Shown: in pieces, positions 1 through 8,148 of the stretch
Layout: each line of letters begins with the position of its first letter
Numbering within the stretch: the stretch's first letter is position 1
Assembly: GCA_020849535.1 (NCBI GenBank)
Contig: JADLGB010000012.1
Location: 1 to 37,918, forward strand
From: Candidatus Hydrogenedentota bacterium
GTDB lineage: Bacteria > Hydrogenedentota > Hydrogenedentia > Hydrogenedentales > SLHB01
DNA length: 37,918 nucleotides
Direction of reading: 5' to 3'
The notes under the pieces: generated by a model
Told to the model about the DNA's origin: nothing
The model's input: the letters and a program-made list of their open reading frames with translations, nothing else
Databases searched by the model: none
Position numbers and translations under genes: made by a program

Positions 1-74
1 AATCGCGATAATCGCGACCACGATCATCAACTCAATCAGCGTGAAACCGGACTTCTTTGACAATGCTTTCATTA
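1..74 (-). CDS. Prepilin-like protein, N-terminus only (runs off the window)
   Basis: Read leftward from the ATG at 74-72, the 24 visible codons give a short basic leader MKALSKKSG followed by FTLIELMIVVAIIAI. This is the class III (type IV pilin / type II secretion pseudopilin) signal: prepilin peptidase would cut after G9 and methylate F10, and Glu14 is the conserved +5 glutamate. A GGAGGG Shine-Dalgarno lies just upstream of the ATG. The rest is outside the window, so pilin, pseudopilin or DUF1559-like exported protein cannot be told apart. A full-length relative lies at 23790-24806. Confidence 0.85.
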
Positions 75-433
75 CACAACCCTCCAAAGTTCCAAGACTG
101 TCCTCAAATCCTCGGGCGGCCCACCAGAGCCGGCCCGTTCCCTTAAACTTTCGGAACCATGAAGGGCAATCGCCATGCCAAACGGTGTGAACAATCTCCA
201 AGTGCCTCATAGGAAACAAGTTGAATTTCTGCGGGCACTGAGCGAATCTAGTGAGGCAGGGCTGGACTCCCGACCACGACGGTACTGCCACGACGTTTTT
301 TGTCACCATCGTGCTGCGCGCACCCTGCCCATGCGGCAAGGACTTAAAGCTGGATTGGAGGATTTGATGCCCGCCCGGCTGGCGCAAGCATTCTGCGTAT
401 AATAGTAGAAGGGACAGCATGAAGGAGGTTGCG
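75..433. other. Intergenic region between divergent genes
   Basis: No convincing gene. It must hold the promoters of the leftward prepilin gene and of the rightward DUF2157 unit. A perfect TATAAT lies at 398-403, but no good -35 element stands 16-18 bp upstream. If this is a -10 box, transcription would start near 410. An open frame at 175-402 has no ribosome site, no recognisable motif and an unusual composition, so I do not call it. Confidence 0.5.
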
Positions 434-1747
434 GTGAGCAAGAAGGGGATACGATGGCTGTACGGCGAACTCCCTGAGCTAGTCTCTCGGGGGCTTCTCA
501 CGGAGGAAACCGCCCGGCTGCTTCGCAATCACTACGGCGACCCGGGAGAAGAACAGCGGATCCCGCTGGCGCGAATTGTGATTAGCGTGCTTGGTGCGAC
601 GTTGGTCGGACTGGGAATCATCCTGCTGCTGGCTCACAACTGGGAGTTCATGTCGCGAGGCGTGCGCGCATGCGTGGCCTTCGCGCCGCTCCTCACCGGG
701 CAGGCCCTCGTGGCGTATGCGATCGCGCGCAAACAGCGTTCCCCAATTTGGGCGGAGAGCACAGGCGTCTTCCTTGCCCTCAGCATCGGCGCGTGCATCG
801 CGCTCATCGGCCAAACCTATCAGATCCCCGGAGACCTGGGGGTATTCCTGTTGACGTGGTCGCTCCTCGGCCTGCCGCTCGTCTATCTGTTGAATGCAAG
901 CCTTCCCGCCGTGCTGTACATGGCGGGCATGACGGGCTGGGCGATCTACCGGGAGTCCACGCAGGGAGTACCCGAGTGGTTCTGGCTGCTGCTCCTGTTG
1001 ATCACGCCTCATATCGCGATCGCCTACCGGCAGGATCGGTTCGGGCTCCGCTCCACATGGCTGACGTGGGCATTCTGCGCTACGCTGTGCATCGCCACGG
1101 GAGTCGTGTTGGAGAAGTCGCTGCCCGGCCTGTGGATCGTGGTGTACTCGAGCCTGTTCACCGCGATGTACCTCGGCGGGGTCGTGTGGACTGGTCCCTC
1201 CAAGGCATTCTGGCAACACCCGCTCCGGACCATTGGCGGTTGGGGCGTTTGCGTGATGGCACTCCTATTGACCTTTGAATGGCCTTGGCACGAAGTCGGC
1301 TGGTATCACTACCACAGCGGCATCGAGAGTGATACCTTGGGGCTCGCGCACGATCTGGCCGTGCTGGCGCTCTATACGGCCGTGGCCGTGGCGCTGCTCG
1401 TGAAGGTACTGGGCTCTGCGAATCGTCTGCCTGCCGTACTCGGTGTGGCCCCGATTGTCGCGACCCTCGGCTTCGTCATGGCATCGGCCTACGAACTCGA
1501 AACGCCGCCGATGCTGCTGTACAACGGATACCTGCTCGCATTGGGCGTCGGGGTGACGGCGCTGGGCCTGCAATTGGGGCGCTTGGGCACGTTGAATGCT
1601 GGGCTGGCCATCATGGCGGCGTGGATCGTGGCCCGCTTCTTTGACAGCGACATGGACTTCGTTGCGCGGGGCATTGTGTTCATCTTGTTGGGCGCCGGAT
1701 TTCTCGGTGCGAACCTGGCCATGCTGCGCCGAAGGAGGACAGCATGA
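434..1747 (+). CDS. DUF2157 polytopic membrane protein
   Basis: A predicted inner-membrane protein of about 437 residues with a short soluble N-terminus (SRGLLTEETARLLRNHYG) followed by roughly ten to twelve hydrophobic segments. The opening region and first helices (GATLVGLGIILLLAHNWEF) match the DUF2157 family, whose biochemical role is unknown. I prefer the GTG at 434 because AAGGAGG sits five bases upstream. An in-frame ATG at 419 is possible: it follows GAAGGGACAGC, resembling the AAGGAGGACAGC before the next gene. It overlaps the following gene by four bases (ATGA at 1744-1747), and DUF2157/GDYXXLXY pairs are a known arrangement, so the two products probably act together in the membrane. 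Confidence 0.85.
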   Translation: MSKKGIRWLYGELPELVSRGLLTEETARLLRNHYGDPGEEQRIPLARIVISVLGATLVGLGIILLLAHNWEFMSRGVRACVAFAPLLTGQALVAYAIARKQRSPIWAESTGVFLALSIGACIALIGQTYQIPGDLGVFLLTWSLLGLPLVYLLNASLPAVLYMAGMTGWAIYRESTQGVPEWFWLLLLLITPHIAIAYRQDRFGLRSTWLTWAFCATLCIATGVVLEKSLPGLWIVVYSSLFTAMYLGGVVWTGPSKAFWQHPLRTIGGWGVCVMALLLTFEWPWHEVGWYHYHSGIESDTLGLAHDLAVLALYTAVAVALLVKVLGSANRLPAVLGVAPIVATLGFVMASAYELETPPMLLYNGYLLALGVGVTALGLQLGRLGTLNAGLAIMAAWIVARFFDSDMDFVARGIVFILLGAGFLGANLAMLRRRRTA

Positions 1748-2328
1748 ACACGTCAACGCGCCTTGGCGTCCTGGCCGTGGTGGCACTCGCCCAGATCGCC
1801 GTGCCCGCGAACATGATTCTCTCTTTGGAGAAGACCCTCTCGGAGGGCACCTTGTGCCGCTTTCGCACGGCGCCGGTGGACCCTTACGATGCCTTCCGCG
1901 GGCGTTACGTGCGGCTGGCCATCGAGGAGAGCAAAGGTCCGCTGCTCGAGGGGCCAATTCCGGAACCCGGGCAAACGGTGTACGCCCGGATCGAATCTGA
2001 TGCTGAAGGTATCTCTAGAATCGCGGAGGTCCTCCGGGATCCGCCGGCACAGGGTATCTATATCCGCGCGACGGCGGGTTGGGCCGATGCCGGCCAGCGC
2101 CTTCTTCACGTGAACCTGCCGATCGACCGGTATTACATGAATGAGTGGAAAGCGCCTGCCGCGGAGCGGGCGTACTGGGACCAAAGCCGGATGACGGCGC
2201 GCAACGCCTTCGTGCACGTGCGGGTGCGCAACGGCGAGGCCGCCGTCGAAGGATTGTACATAGGCGATATCCCTATCGAAACGTACATCACACAGCAGTC
2301 CGAACCGTCAGGAGGGAACGAACCATGA
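1744..2328 (+). CDS. GDYXXLXY domain protein
   Basis: A 194-residue protein with one N-terminal hydrophobic segment (about residues 7-28, signal peptide or anchor) and an exported domain. The motif [13 protein letters not shown] (residues 46-58) is the family's signature region, with GRY in place of GDY. Function is unknown, but the family is commonly encoded next to DUF2157 proteins, as here. It starts inside the stop of the DUF2157 gene (ATGA) after an AAGGAGG site and ends in another ATGA overlap with the epimerase, so the three genes are probably translationally coupled. Confidence 0.85.
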   Translation: MNTSTRLGVLAVVALAQIAVPANMILSLEKTLSEGTLCRFRTAPVDPYDAFRGRYVRLAIEESKGPLLEGPIPEPGQTVYARIESDAEGISRIAEVLRDPPAQGIYIRATAGWADAGQRLLHVNLPIDRYYMNEWKAPAAERAYWDQSRMTARNAFVHVRVRNGEAAVEGLYIGDIPIETYITQQSEPSGGNEP

Positions 2329-3338
2329 ACACCAAACTTCATGAAAAGCGCGTTCTGGTCCTCGGAGGTCTGGGCTTCATTGGCAGCAATCTGGCCCTCA
2401 AATGCCTGGAATCGGGCGCCCACGTGACCGTCTACGATTCGCTGATGGACCACGGCGGAGGCAACATCGCGAACCTCGACGAACACCCTTCGATCCGCGT
2501 GGTGATCAACGACGTCCGGGACGTCAACCTCGTAGACAAGGCGACCCGCGATCAGGACATCATTTTCAATTGCGCCGGGCACACGTCGCATGCGTATTCG
2601 ATGCGCGACCCCTATTTGGACATCAACATCAATTGCACGGGTTCCATGAACGTCTTGGAGAGTGTGCGGCGCGCGAATCCGCGCGCGCGGGTCGTTTACC
2701 TGGGCACCAGCACGCAGTGCGGTCCGATGGTGCACGTGCCCATGGATGAAACCCACCCCGAATTTCCGCTCGACATCTACTCCGCGAACAAGAGTGTGGC
2801 CGAAAAATACCATCTGATCTATCACCGGGCCCACGGGTTGCGCACGACGGTCGTGCGGCTGGCCAATATCTACGGGCCACGTGCCAACATCCGGAGCAGC
2901 GACGCGGGCGTATTGAACTACTTCATCGGTCTCGCGCTCCAGGGAAAAGACCTGACGATCTACGGCCAGGGCGAACAGCGTAGAAACGTGCTGTACGTAG
3001 ACGATTGCGTCGATGCGCTGCTGCAAACCGCCTTGGAAGACGCGACGATCGGCGAAGTGCTGTTCGCCGCGGGTGACGTGGAACACTCCATCACCGAGTT
3101 CGCGGAGATGGTCGTCGCGGTGTTCGGTTCGGGCGGCGTGACGCATGTGCCATGGCCCTCGGATTGGCGGCAGATGGACGTTGGCGATGTCTCCATCGCC
3201 AACGACAAGATGCGTTCCCTGTTGGGCTGGTCCCCGAAGACAACCTTGCGCGACGGATTAGCCATGACGAAGGAATTCTTCGAGTCCCGGCTCCAAACCT
3301 ACCTGGGCGAACGCCGCTGGGGGGTCATGGCGCACTGA
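2325..3338 (+). CDS. NAD-dependent epimerase/dehydratase (extended SDR)
   Basis: A 337-residue extended short-chain dehydrogenase/reductase, probably acting on a nucleotide sugar in the cytoplasm. The Rossmann NAD(P) motif GGLGFIG is at residues 14-20, and the catalytic pair Y152/K156 is in YSANK. Later blocks ([25 protein letters not shown]) are typical of UDP-glucose 4-epimerase / dTDP-glucose dehydratase relatives. The substrate cannot be assigned from sequence alone. The start is the ATG in the ATGA overlap with the preceding gene, with GGAGGG nine bases upstream; a longer in-frame extension upstream lies inside the previous gene and is not used. A sugar-modifying enzyme after two membrane proteins suggests an envelope role, which is inference. 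Confidence 0.88.
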   Translation: MNTKLHEKRVLVLGGLGFIGSNLALKCLESGAHVTVYDSLMDHGGGNIANLDEHPSIRVVINDVRDVNLVDKATRDQDIIFNCAGHTSHAYSMRDPYLDININCTGSMNVLESVRRANPRARVVYLGTSTQCGPMVHVPMDETHPEFPLDIYSANKSVAEKYHLIYHRAHGLRTTVVRLANIYGPRANIRSSDAGVLNYFIGLALQGKDLTIYGQGEQRRNVLYVDDCVDALLQTALEDATIGEVLFAAGDVEHSITEFAEMVVAVFGSGGVTHVPWPSDWRQMDVGDVSIANDKMRSLLGWSPKTTLRDGLAMTKEFFESRLQTYLGERRWGVMAH

Positions 3339-3504
3339 AGGGTGCGCGGGGAGCGTTGCGATCCGAGGAATGGCGCCGGAGGGTACAGCACCCGCGGAAT
3401 ATGGGCGGTATCATGTGTAGACCCGTTACTTCTTTTGCCCCATCCATTCACCAGCAGCAAGCCGGATCTTCCCTCAGAATCCCCTGTCCCGTATATGGAA
3501 TCTG

Positions 3505-3513
3505 TGATATGAT
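3505..3513 (+). promoter_or_regulatory. Candidate extended -10 element for the hybrid kinase
   Basis: TGATATGAT at 3505-3513 fits an extended -10 (TGnTATaaT), about 97 bases before the kinase start. I see no good -35 hexamer, so this is a weak call. The surrounding gap (3339-3609) shows nothing else clear. Confidence 0.25.
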
Positions 3514-3609
3514 GACTTCACTATTAGTCGCTTGCGAGAACGTTAGCGGAGAAGGTGCATTCGTCATCCAGGGTGGCGACTATGCCGGGTGGCGGGGGAG
3601 GATTGCGCG

Positions 3610-6471
3610 ATGCCGCGAAATCCTGAGGCTGGGCATGTTGGGCAGCGGATGCGTGCTTGGAACTTGTTCGGACTGGCACTGGCACTGGCACTCATTGCGG
3701 GACTGGGCGGGCTACTCACCCATCATTCTTACGTCCGGGAAGACGCGAGCCAGCGCGCTGCGCTGCTCACGCAAACGCGCATGCTGGCCCAAGTGCTCAA
3801 CGCTGGCCGCATTGCTTCACTACATATGGACATCCGCGACCTTGATTTGCCGGACTACTTACGACTCAAGGAGCAGCTAAGTCTCGCACGTTCGACCAAT
3901 CCCACCTGCCGCTTCCTGTATCTCCTGGGAAAGCGCGGGACCGACGTCGTCATCCTGGTGGACTCCGAGCCACCGGAATCGAAGGACTATTCTCCTCCTG
4001 GCCAAGTATTCACTGAGGTGCCTGACTCCATCCGCGCCGTGTTTGACACTAAGAAGGAGATCGTTGTAGGTCCGGTGCGCGATCGCTGGGGCTTGTGGAT
4101 CAGCGCAGTAGTCCCCATTGTGGTTCCGGAATCTGGAGAGGTACTTGCCCTGTTTGGCATGGATATGAATGCGAAAGAATGGCAGACTCATATCTCCGCG
4201 CATGCCGCACCATCCGCCCTGGCGTCCTTGTTGCTTGCATCCATTATCATTTCCTTCTTCATTCACTCGCGCCGTTCAGCACAAGCCATCGAAAGCCTCG
4301 CCGCTTCACGGGCCGCCCTGGCAGCAAGCGAAGAAAAGACCTTGAGCGTGTTGCGCGTCGCGCCTGTCGGAATTGGTGTGTACACCCGTGGCGGAATCAT
4401 CGATGCCAATGACGCGCTGTGCGCAATGACAGGCTACACTCGGGACGAATTCGTGAATCAGAGCGCTCGCTTCTTGTACGTGTCCGACGAAGAGTACAAG
4501 CGTGTGGAGCGCGAAGGAGCGCGTCAAATGGACGAGCACGGGACGTCGACCGTGGAGGCCCATTGGAAGCGCAAGAACGGAACGACGATGGAGGTCGTCC
4601 TGAATGCCACTCCACTGGATCGACACGATTGGTATAAGGGAGTGACGTTCACGGCCATCGATATCACTGAGCGCAAGCGGGTCCAGCGAGGACTGCAGGA
4701 ACGCGTTGTGGCGTTGACCCAACCGGGGGATGATACCACTTCGCTTCAACTCTCCGACCTTTTCAACCTTCAAGATCTCCAGAGGATCTCGGACGCTTTC
4801 GGAGCGGCGACTGGGGTCGCTTCCCTGATCACTGAACCGGATGGGACCCCGCTGACGCAACCCAGCAATTTCTGCCACCTGTGCAAAAACATCATTCGGA
4901 CAACAGAGAAAGGGCTAGCCAATTGCAAACTATCTGATGCGCTGATCGGCCGCGTGAACCCAACTGGACCGACCGTCCAGCGTTGCCTGAGCGTGGGACT
5001 CTCCAACGCGGGGGCCAGCATATCGGTAGGGGGAAAGCATCTCGCGAACTGGTTGATTGGCCAGACGAGAGATGAGTCCGTGGATGAGCAGAAGCTCCTG
5101 CTTTATGCGGATGAAATCGGCGCAGATCGTGAGGAGTTCCGCGAAGCGCTCGCCGAGGTCCCAACAATGTCTTCCGAACGTTTTCAGAAAGTAGCGGACG
5201 TCCTTTTCCTGTTTGCACATGAGTTGTCTCTGAAGGCTTATCAAAACGTGCAGCAGGCCCGTTTCATCACCGAGCGAGAACGTGCTGCGGTTGAGAAGGA
5301 GAAACTGGAAGCGCAATTGCGCCAAGCTCAGAAAATGGAAGCCGTAGGGCAATTGGCCGGGGGTATTGCGCACGACTTCAACAATCTCCTGCAGGTGATT
5401 CTTGGACATCTTGAATTCGCGCGAAGCGCTGCCGGAGCGGAAGGCCGAAGCACTGAGGGACTCGTTGAAGCCAGCGAAGCCGCCGCTCGCGCGGCCGACC
5501 TGACGAAGCAACTGCTGGCGTTCAGCCGGCGACAACTCATTCAACCCGTCGACCTCGATCTGAACGAGCTGATTCGCGGCCTTTTGAACATGGTCCGACG
5601 TTGCATCGGCGAACACATCGAGCTGTGCTTCACACCCTGCAAACTCTTGAAGGCTGTACACGTGGACCGAGGGCAAATTGAGCAGGTGCTGATGAACCTG
5701 TGCGTAAATGCGCGCGATGCCATGCCCCATGGCGGAAAGCTCACAATCACGACTGAAAACGTCGTCTTGGACGCGGAGTTTTGCCGGGAACACCTCTGGG
5801 CGCAGGAAGGAAACTACGTACAACTCACCGTGGCGGACACCGGATATGGCATGGACGAAGAGACGCGGGCGCAGATCTTCGAACCATTCTTCACCACAAA
5901 GGAAGTGGGCAAAGGCACGGGGCTCGGCCTGGCCACCATCTATGGAATCGTCAAGCAACACGAGGGATTGATCCAGGTCTCTAGTCTCCCTGGCGAAGGA
6001 GCTGCGTTCAGCGTGTACATTCCCAGTATTGAGCGAGAGACAGAATCGTTGGACGCTCCAGCGAGCACGGAAGTGAGCGCCGGAGGACACGAAACGATTC
6101 TTGTCGCTGAGGATGAAGAGGCGGTGAGGACACTCGTTGCGCGCATGTTGGAGAGCGCCGGATACTCGGTGCTGGTAGCCTCCGACGGCGAAGAGGCCAT
6201 TCGCGTGTTCGATGAACACAATGGGAGCATCGATCTGGCCCTTTTGGACGTGATAATGCCCCGCATGAGCGGACGGGACGTCATGGAACGCATCCGCTCG
6301 CAGCGGCCCACAATGCACTTCCTGTTCAGCAGTGGATATAGCGAGAACGCGATCGCCACGGACTTCGTCGTGGAGAAGGGGCTGCACGTGATCATGAAGC
6401 CTTATCGCAAAGCAGACTTGTTGCGCGCGGTGCGCGAAGTACTCGATGCGTTCTCGGAAACCGGAACGTAA
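3610..6471 (+). CDS. Hybrid sensor histidine kinase (Cache-like, PAS, PocR, HisKA, HATPase, REC)
   Basis: A 953-residue membrane hybrid kinase. Transmembrane helices at about 18-37 and 203-218 bracket an extracytoplasmic Cache-like sensor. A PAS domain follows (about 242-352), then a PocR sensory domain (about 384-550) with C422, C425 and C439. The kinase H-box has phospho-acceptor H588 in GGIAHDFNN. The ATPase core has N700, DTGYGM from D743 and GKGTGLGL at 768-775. The C-terminal receiver (about 828-947) has E834/D835, acceptor D880 and K930. The [12 protein letters not shown]-box with a C-terminal receiver is a common environmental hybrid type. The ATG at 3610 follows GGAGGA by seven bases; an upstream in-frame GTG at 3589 overlaps that site. 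No response regulator or target gene adjoins it, so its signal and output are unknown. Confidence 0.9.
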   Translation: MPRNPEAGHVGQRMRAWNLFGLALALALIAGLGGLLTHHSYVREDASQRAALLTQTRMLAQVLNAGRIASLHMDIRDLDLPDYLRLKEQLSLARSTNPTCRFLYLLGKRGTDVVILVDSEPPESKDYSPPGQVFTEVPDSIRAVFDTKKEIVVGPVRDRWGLWISAVVPIVVPESGEVLALFGMDMNAKEWQTHISAHAAPSALASLLLASIIISFFIHSRRSAQAIESLAASRAALAASEEKTLSVLRVAPVGIGVYTRGGIIDANDALCAMTGYTRDEFVNQSARFLYVSDEEYKRVEREGARQMDEHGTSTVEAHWKRKNGTTMEVVLNATPLDRHDWYKGVTFTAIDITERKRVQRGLQERVVALTQPGDDTTSLQLSDLFNLQDLQRISDAFGAATGVASLITEPDGTPLTQPSNFCHLCKNIIRTTEKGLANCKLSDALIGRVNPTGPTVQRCLSVGLSNAGASISVGGKHLANWLIGQTRDESVDEQKLLLYADEIGADREEFREALAEVPTMSSERFQKVADVLFLFAHELSLKAYQNVQQARFITERERAAVEKEKLEAQLRQAQKMEAVGQLAGGIAHDFNNLLQVILGHLEFARSAAGAEGRSTEGLVEASEAAARAADLTKQLLAFSRRQLIQPVDLDLNELIRGLLNMVRRCIGEHIELCFTPCKLLKAVHVDRGQIEQVLMNLCVNARDAMPHGGKLTITTENVVLDAEFCREHLWAQEGNYVQLTVADTGYGMDEETRAQIFEPFFTTKEVGKGTGLGLATIYGIVKQHEGLIQVSSLPGEGAAFSVYIPSIERETESLDAPASTEVSAGGHETILVAEDEEAVRTLVARMLESAGYSVLVASDGEEAIRVFDEHNGSIDLALLDVIMPRMSGRDVMERIRSQRPTMHFLFSSGYSENAIATDFVVEKGLHVIMKPYRKADLLRAVREVLDAFSETGT

Positions 6472-6536
6472 TCCCAAGGGCGTACAATCTTCATCTGCTC
6501 TTTAGCGCCGCTCAATGGTTCGGGTAGTCGCCCCCG

Positions 6537-6558
6537 CCGGGACGCGGCTGCGTCCCGG
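6537..6558. terminator. Hairpin between convergent kinase and leuA genes
   Basis: A perfect 9-bp inverted repeat (CCGGGACGC / GCGTCCCGG, loop GGCT) lies between the stop of the kinase (6471) and the stop of leuA (6577). The position suits a shared terminator, but neither side has a T-run, so efficiency is doubtful. Confidence 0.4.
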
Positions 6559-6576
6559 AAGGGCTGGCTCAATCGC

Positions 6577-7731
6577 TTACGCAACCGTGACGCCGACGGT
6601 GCGGCGGATGATGTCCGCCAAGTCCGCGTCGGAGACCGCGCCGCAGCGGTTCTGTGCCACGACAATGAACTCGCGGTAAACCGCATCCGCCGCATTTCCT
6701 GGCAGATCGAATCCCATCTCGCGGGCTTTGTACTCGATCGCACGCCGGCCGGAGCTGGCCGTCAACACGAAAGTATGTCCCGGCACGCCCACCAACGACG
6801 GTGGCACGAACTCGTAGCTCGCGGCTTCTTTGATGATGCCGTCCTGATGGATGCCCGAACTGTGTGCGAAAGCGTTGGCGCCAATGACGGCGCGGTTCGG
6901 CTGCACGGGCACGCCGGTGACTTCGGCGACACGCCGGCTCAATTCAGCGATGCGCGTCAGATCGAGTCCGGTGTGGGCGACACCTTTCATCGCGCAGACC
7001 ACGCCGACCTGCTCGGCGGCCGCATTCCCCGCGCGCTCACCGATGCCGTTCACGGTGACCTCCACTTGCTGTGCGCCCGCTTCAATGGCAGCGATGGTAT
7101 TCGCCGTGGCCAGGCCCATGTCGTCGTGACAATGGGCGCTGACGATGGCCGCGCCATCCACGAAACGGACGATGTCGCGAATCAGGGCCGCATACTCATG
7201 CGGCAGGGCACACCCCACCGTATCGGGGACGTTGATGCGGGTCGCTCCTGAGTTCAGCGCCGCCTCGACGCACTGCCGCAGGAACACGCGTTCCGTGCGG
7301 GTGGCGTCTTCAGCGCTGAATTGCACAGTGGATACTCGCGCGCGTGCGCGCGACACGCAGCCTTCGATGGCGCGGATGGCCTGCGCGCGATTCATGCGCA
7401 GCTTGCGTGACAGGTGAATGTCGGACACACCCAGGAAGACGTGCACAACTGGCCGCTCGGCAGCCTGGACGGCGGCGCACGCCGCGTCCACGTCAGCGGC
7501 GATGCAGCGCGCCAAGGCCGCAACCTCGCAGCCGCGCACGGTCTGGGCGACCGTAGCCACGGCCGCTTTGTCGCCGGGCGACGAGGCCGGGAAACCCGCT
7601 TCAATCGTGGAGACCCCAAAGGCCTCCAGCATGCGGGCGATTTCAACTTTGTGATGCGATGGGACGTGAACCCCGGGCGTTTGTTCTCCATCGCGCAGAG
7701 TCGTATCAAAAATGCGTACATCAACAGACAT
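6577..7731 (-). CDS. leuA: 2-isopropylmalate synthase, short form without the regulatory domain
   Basis: A DRE-TIM metallolyase of 384 residues condensing acetyl-CoA with 2-oxoisovalerate in leucine synthesis. The N-terminal FDTTLRDGEQTPG (R13, D14), the metal site HCHDD (H200, H202), NGIGERAGNAAAE (N236) and FAHSSGIHQDG (H290, H295) mark the isopropylmalate/homocitrate/citramalate synthase family. Usual LeuA proteins are about 510 residues or longer and end in a leucine-binding domain; this one stops soon after the catalytic subdomains. The usual GKHSGR block reads TASSGRR here. A leucine-codon attenuator in its leader is what favours isopropylmalate over homocitrate or citramalate as product. 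The ATG at 7731 has AAAGGAG seven bases upstream; an in-frame TTG six bases further up is too close to that site. Confidence 0.85.
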   Translation of the reverse strand: MSVDVRIFDTTLRDGEQTPGVHVPSHHKVEIARMLEAFGVSTIEAGFPASSPGDKAAVATVAQTVRGCEVAALARCIAADVDAACAAVQAAERPVVHVFLGVSDIHLSRKLRMNRAQAIRAIEGCVSRARARVSTVQFSAEDATRTERVFLRQCVEAALNSGATRINVPDTVGCALPHEYAALIRDIVRFVDGAAIVSAHCHDDMGLATANTIAAIEAGAQQVEVTVNGIGERAGNAAAEQVGVVCAMKGVAHTGLDLTRIAELSRRVAEVTGVPVQPNRAVIGANAFAHSSGIHQDGIIKEAASYEFVPPSLVGVPGHTFVLTASSGRRAIEYKAREMGFDLPGNAADAVYREFIVVAQNRCGAVSDADLADIIRRTVGVTVA

Positions 7732-7738
7732 GAGCAAG

Positions 7739-7787
7739 CTCCTTTGCGTTATTCGTTTTCAGTGAAATCAAACGGAAACACGCAAAG
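7739..7787 (-). promoter_or_regulatory. Hairpin overlapping the leuA ribosome-binding site
   Basis: On the leftward transcript CTTTGCGT (7787-7780) can pair perfectly with ACGCAAAG (7749-7742). The second arm covers most of the leuA Shine-Dalgarno AAAGGAG (7745-7739). Inside the loop CGTTT and AAACG can also pair. This could dampen leuA translation unless opened. It is a structure prediction by eye only. Confidence 0.4.
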
Positions 7788-7802
7788 TCGCAAGCGCCTG
7801 GA

Positions 7803-7832
7803 TCACGCGGGCAAAACGAGCCCCATGTCCAT
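7803..7832 (-). CDS. Nine-codon ORF with a very strong ribosome site upstream of leuA
   Basis: ATG GAC ATG GGG CTC GTT TTG CCC GCG TGA encodes MDMGLVLPA. It is preceded, nine bases away, by GGAGG within AAAGGAGGTGG, close to a full anti-16S match. It lies after the attenuator terminator and before leuA. It may load ribosomes that open the hairpin over the leuA start region, or may be fortuitous. There is no homology evidence. Confidence 0.3.
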   Translation of the reverse strand: MDMGLVLPA

Positions 7833-7866
7833 ATGACACCACCTCCTTTCGGGCGCCCTCGGGCGC

Positions 7867-7903
7867 AAAAAGAACGAGGCCGCGAGCCTGGGCTCGCGGC
7901 CTC
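7867..7903 (-). terminator. Intrinsic terminator of the leuA attenuator
   Basis: On the leftward transcript GAGGCCGCGAGC (7903-7892) pairs perfectly with GCTCGCGGCCTC (7887-7876) around the loop CCAG. It is followed by GTTCTTTTT (7875-7867). Sitting between the leader peptide and leuA, it would end transcription early unless its 5' arm is captured by the upstream antiterminator segment. Confidence 0.85.
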
Positions 7904-7927
7904 TACCTAAAACCCTATCGGGTATGT

Positions 7928-8017
7928 TTACTTAGGAAATTCGAGGCATGACGAGCCCGCGTCCTCCAGAAGGAGGAGTGGGAGTAGCAGGCTCGTTATA
8001 TGCTTCGAATTACACAT
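7928..8017 (-). CDS. leuL: Leucine-rich leader peptide of the leuA attenuator
   Basis: A 29-codon ORF from ATG 8017-8015 to TAA 7930-7928. Its core is CTG CTA CTC CCA CTC CTC CTT CTG (7990-7967), read as LLLPLLLL: seven leucines in eight codons, with an eighth leucine codon later. A weak AGGTAAG site precedes the ATG. The product has no expected function of its own; its translation senses charged leucyl-tRNA. It is equivalent in role, not in sequence, to the leuL leader of enterobacteria. The coding function is inferred from the codon cluster, the alternative RNA helices, and the adjacent terminator and leuA gene. Confidence 0.85.
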   Translation of the reverse strand: MCNSKHITSLLLPLLLLEDAGSSCLEFPK

Positions 8018-8037
8018 GGTATTTCTTACCTGAAGTG

Positions 8038-8066
8038 AGTGTAGCACACCACGAGGCCGTTTGCAA
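8038..8066 (-). promoter_or_regulatory. Candidate promoter of the leuL-leuA unit
   Basis: Leftward TTGCAA (8066-8061), a 17-bp spacer and TACACT (8043-8038) with an extended TGC directly before the -10. This predicts a start near 8031, about 14 bases before the leader peptide ATG, which fits the short 5' end typical of attenuator leaders. Confidence 0.6.
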
Positions 8067-8148
8067 ACAACTCGGAGGCGCGGTCCCCGCATCTATCCCA
8101 TTCCTCCCATGCGTCCCCTGCTTCCCATTCCTCGATCAGGGGATAGCC

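Larger units (their letters stand above)
7867..8031 (-). promoter_or_regulatory. Leucine-responsive transcription attenuator (leader RNA of leuA)
   Basis: Four segments of the leftward RNA can form alternative helices. Segment 1 (ACGAGCC, 7996-7990) pairs with segment 2 (GGCTCGT, 7957-7951). This helix is extended outward by GCAT/ATGC and AATTCGA/TCGAATT, with CCTCC-TTCT-GGAGG inside its loop. Segment 2 read as GGGCTCG (7958-7952) can instead pair with segment 3 (CGAGCCC, 7896-7890). Segment 3 is the 5' arm of the terminator, whose 3' arm is segment 4. The leucine-rich leader ORF runs through segments 1 and 2. In the classical his/leu/trp model, ribosomes stalled at the first leucine codons mask segment 1, free 2 to pair with 3, and transcription reads into leuA. 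Confidence 0.85.

Noticed and set aside
175..402. 75-codon rightward open frame before the DUF2157 gene
   Set aside because: No ribosome site, no hydrophobic or motif pattern, Arg/His-rich composition typical of chance frames in GC-rich DNA.
4930..6477. 515-codon frame opposite the histidine kinase
   Set aside because: The kinase frame has all domain motifs; this frame has none.
6577..7731. Homocitrate synthase (nifV-like) or citramalate synthase
   Set aside because: The length fits, but there are no nitrogenase or lysine genes around and the leader is tuned to leucine codons.
7867..8031. T-box or metabolite riboswitch controlling leuA
   Set aside because: No T-box core (GGGTGGNACCGCG) or familiar riboswitch core is seen, and the Leu codon run with alternative helices explains the region better.
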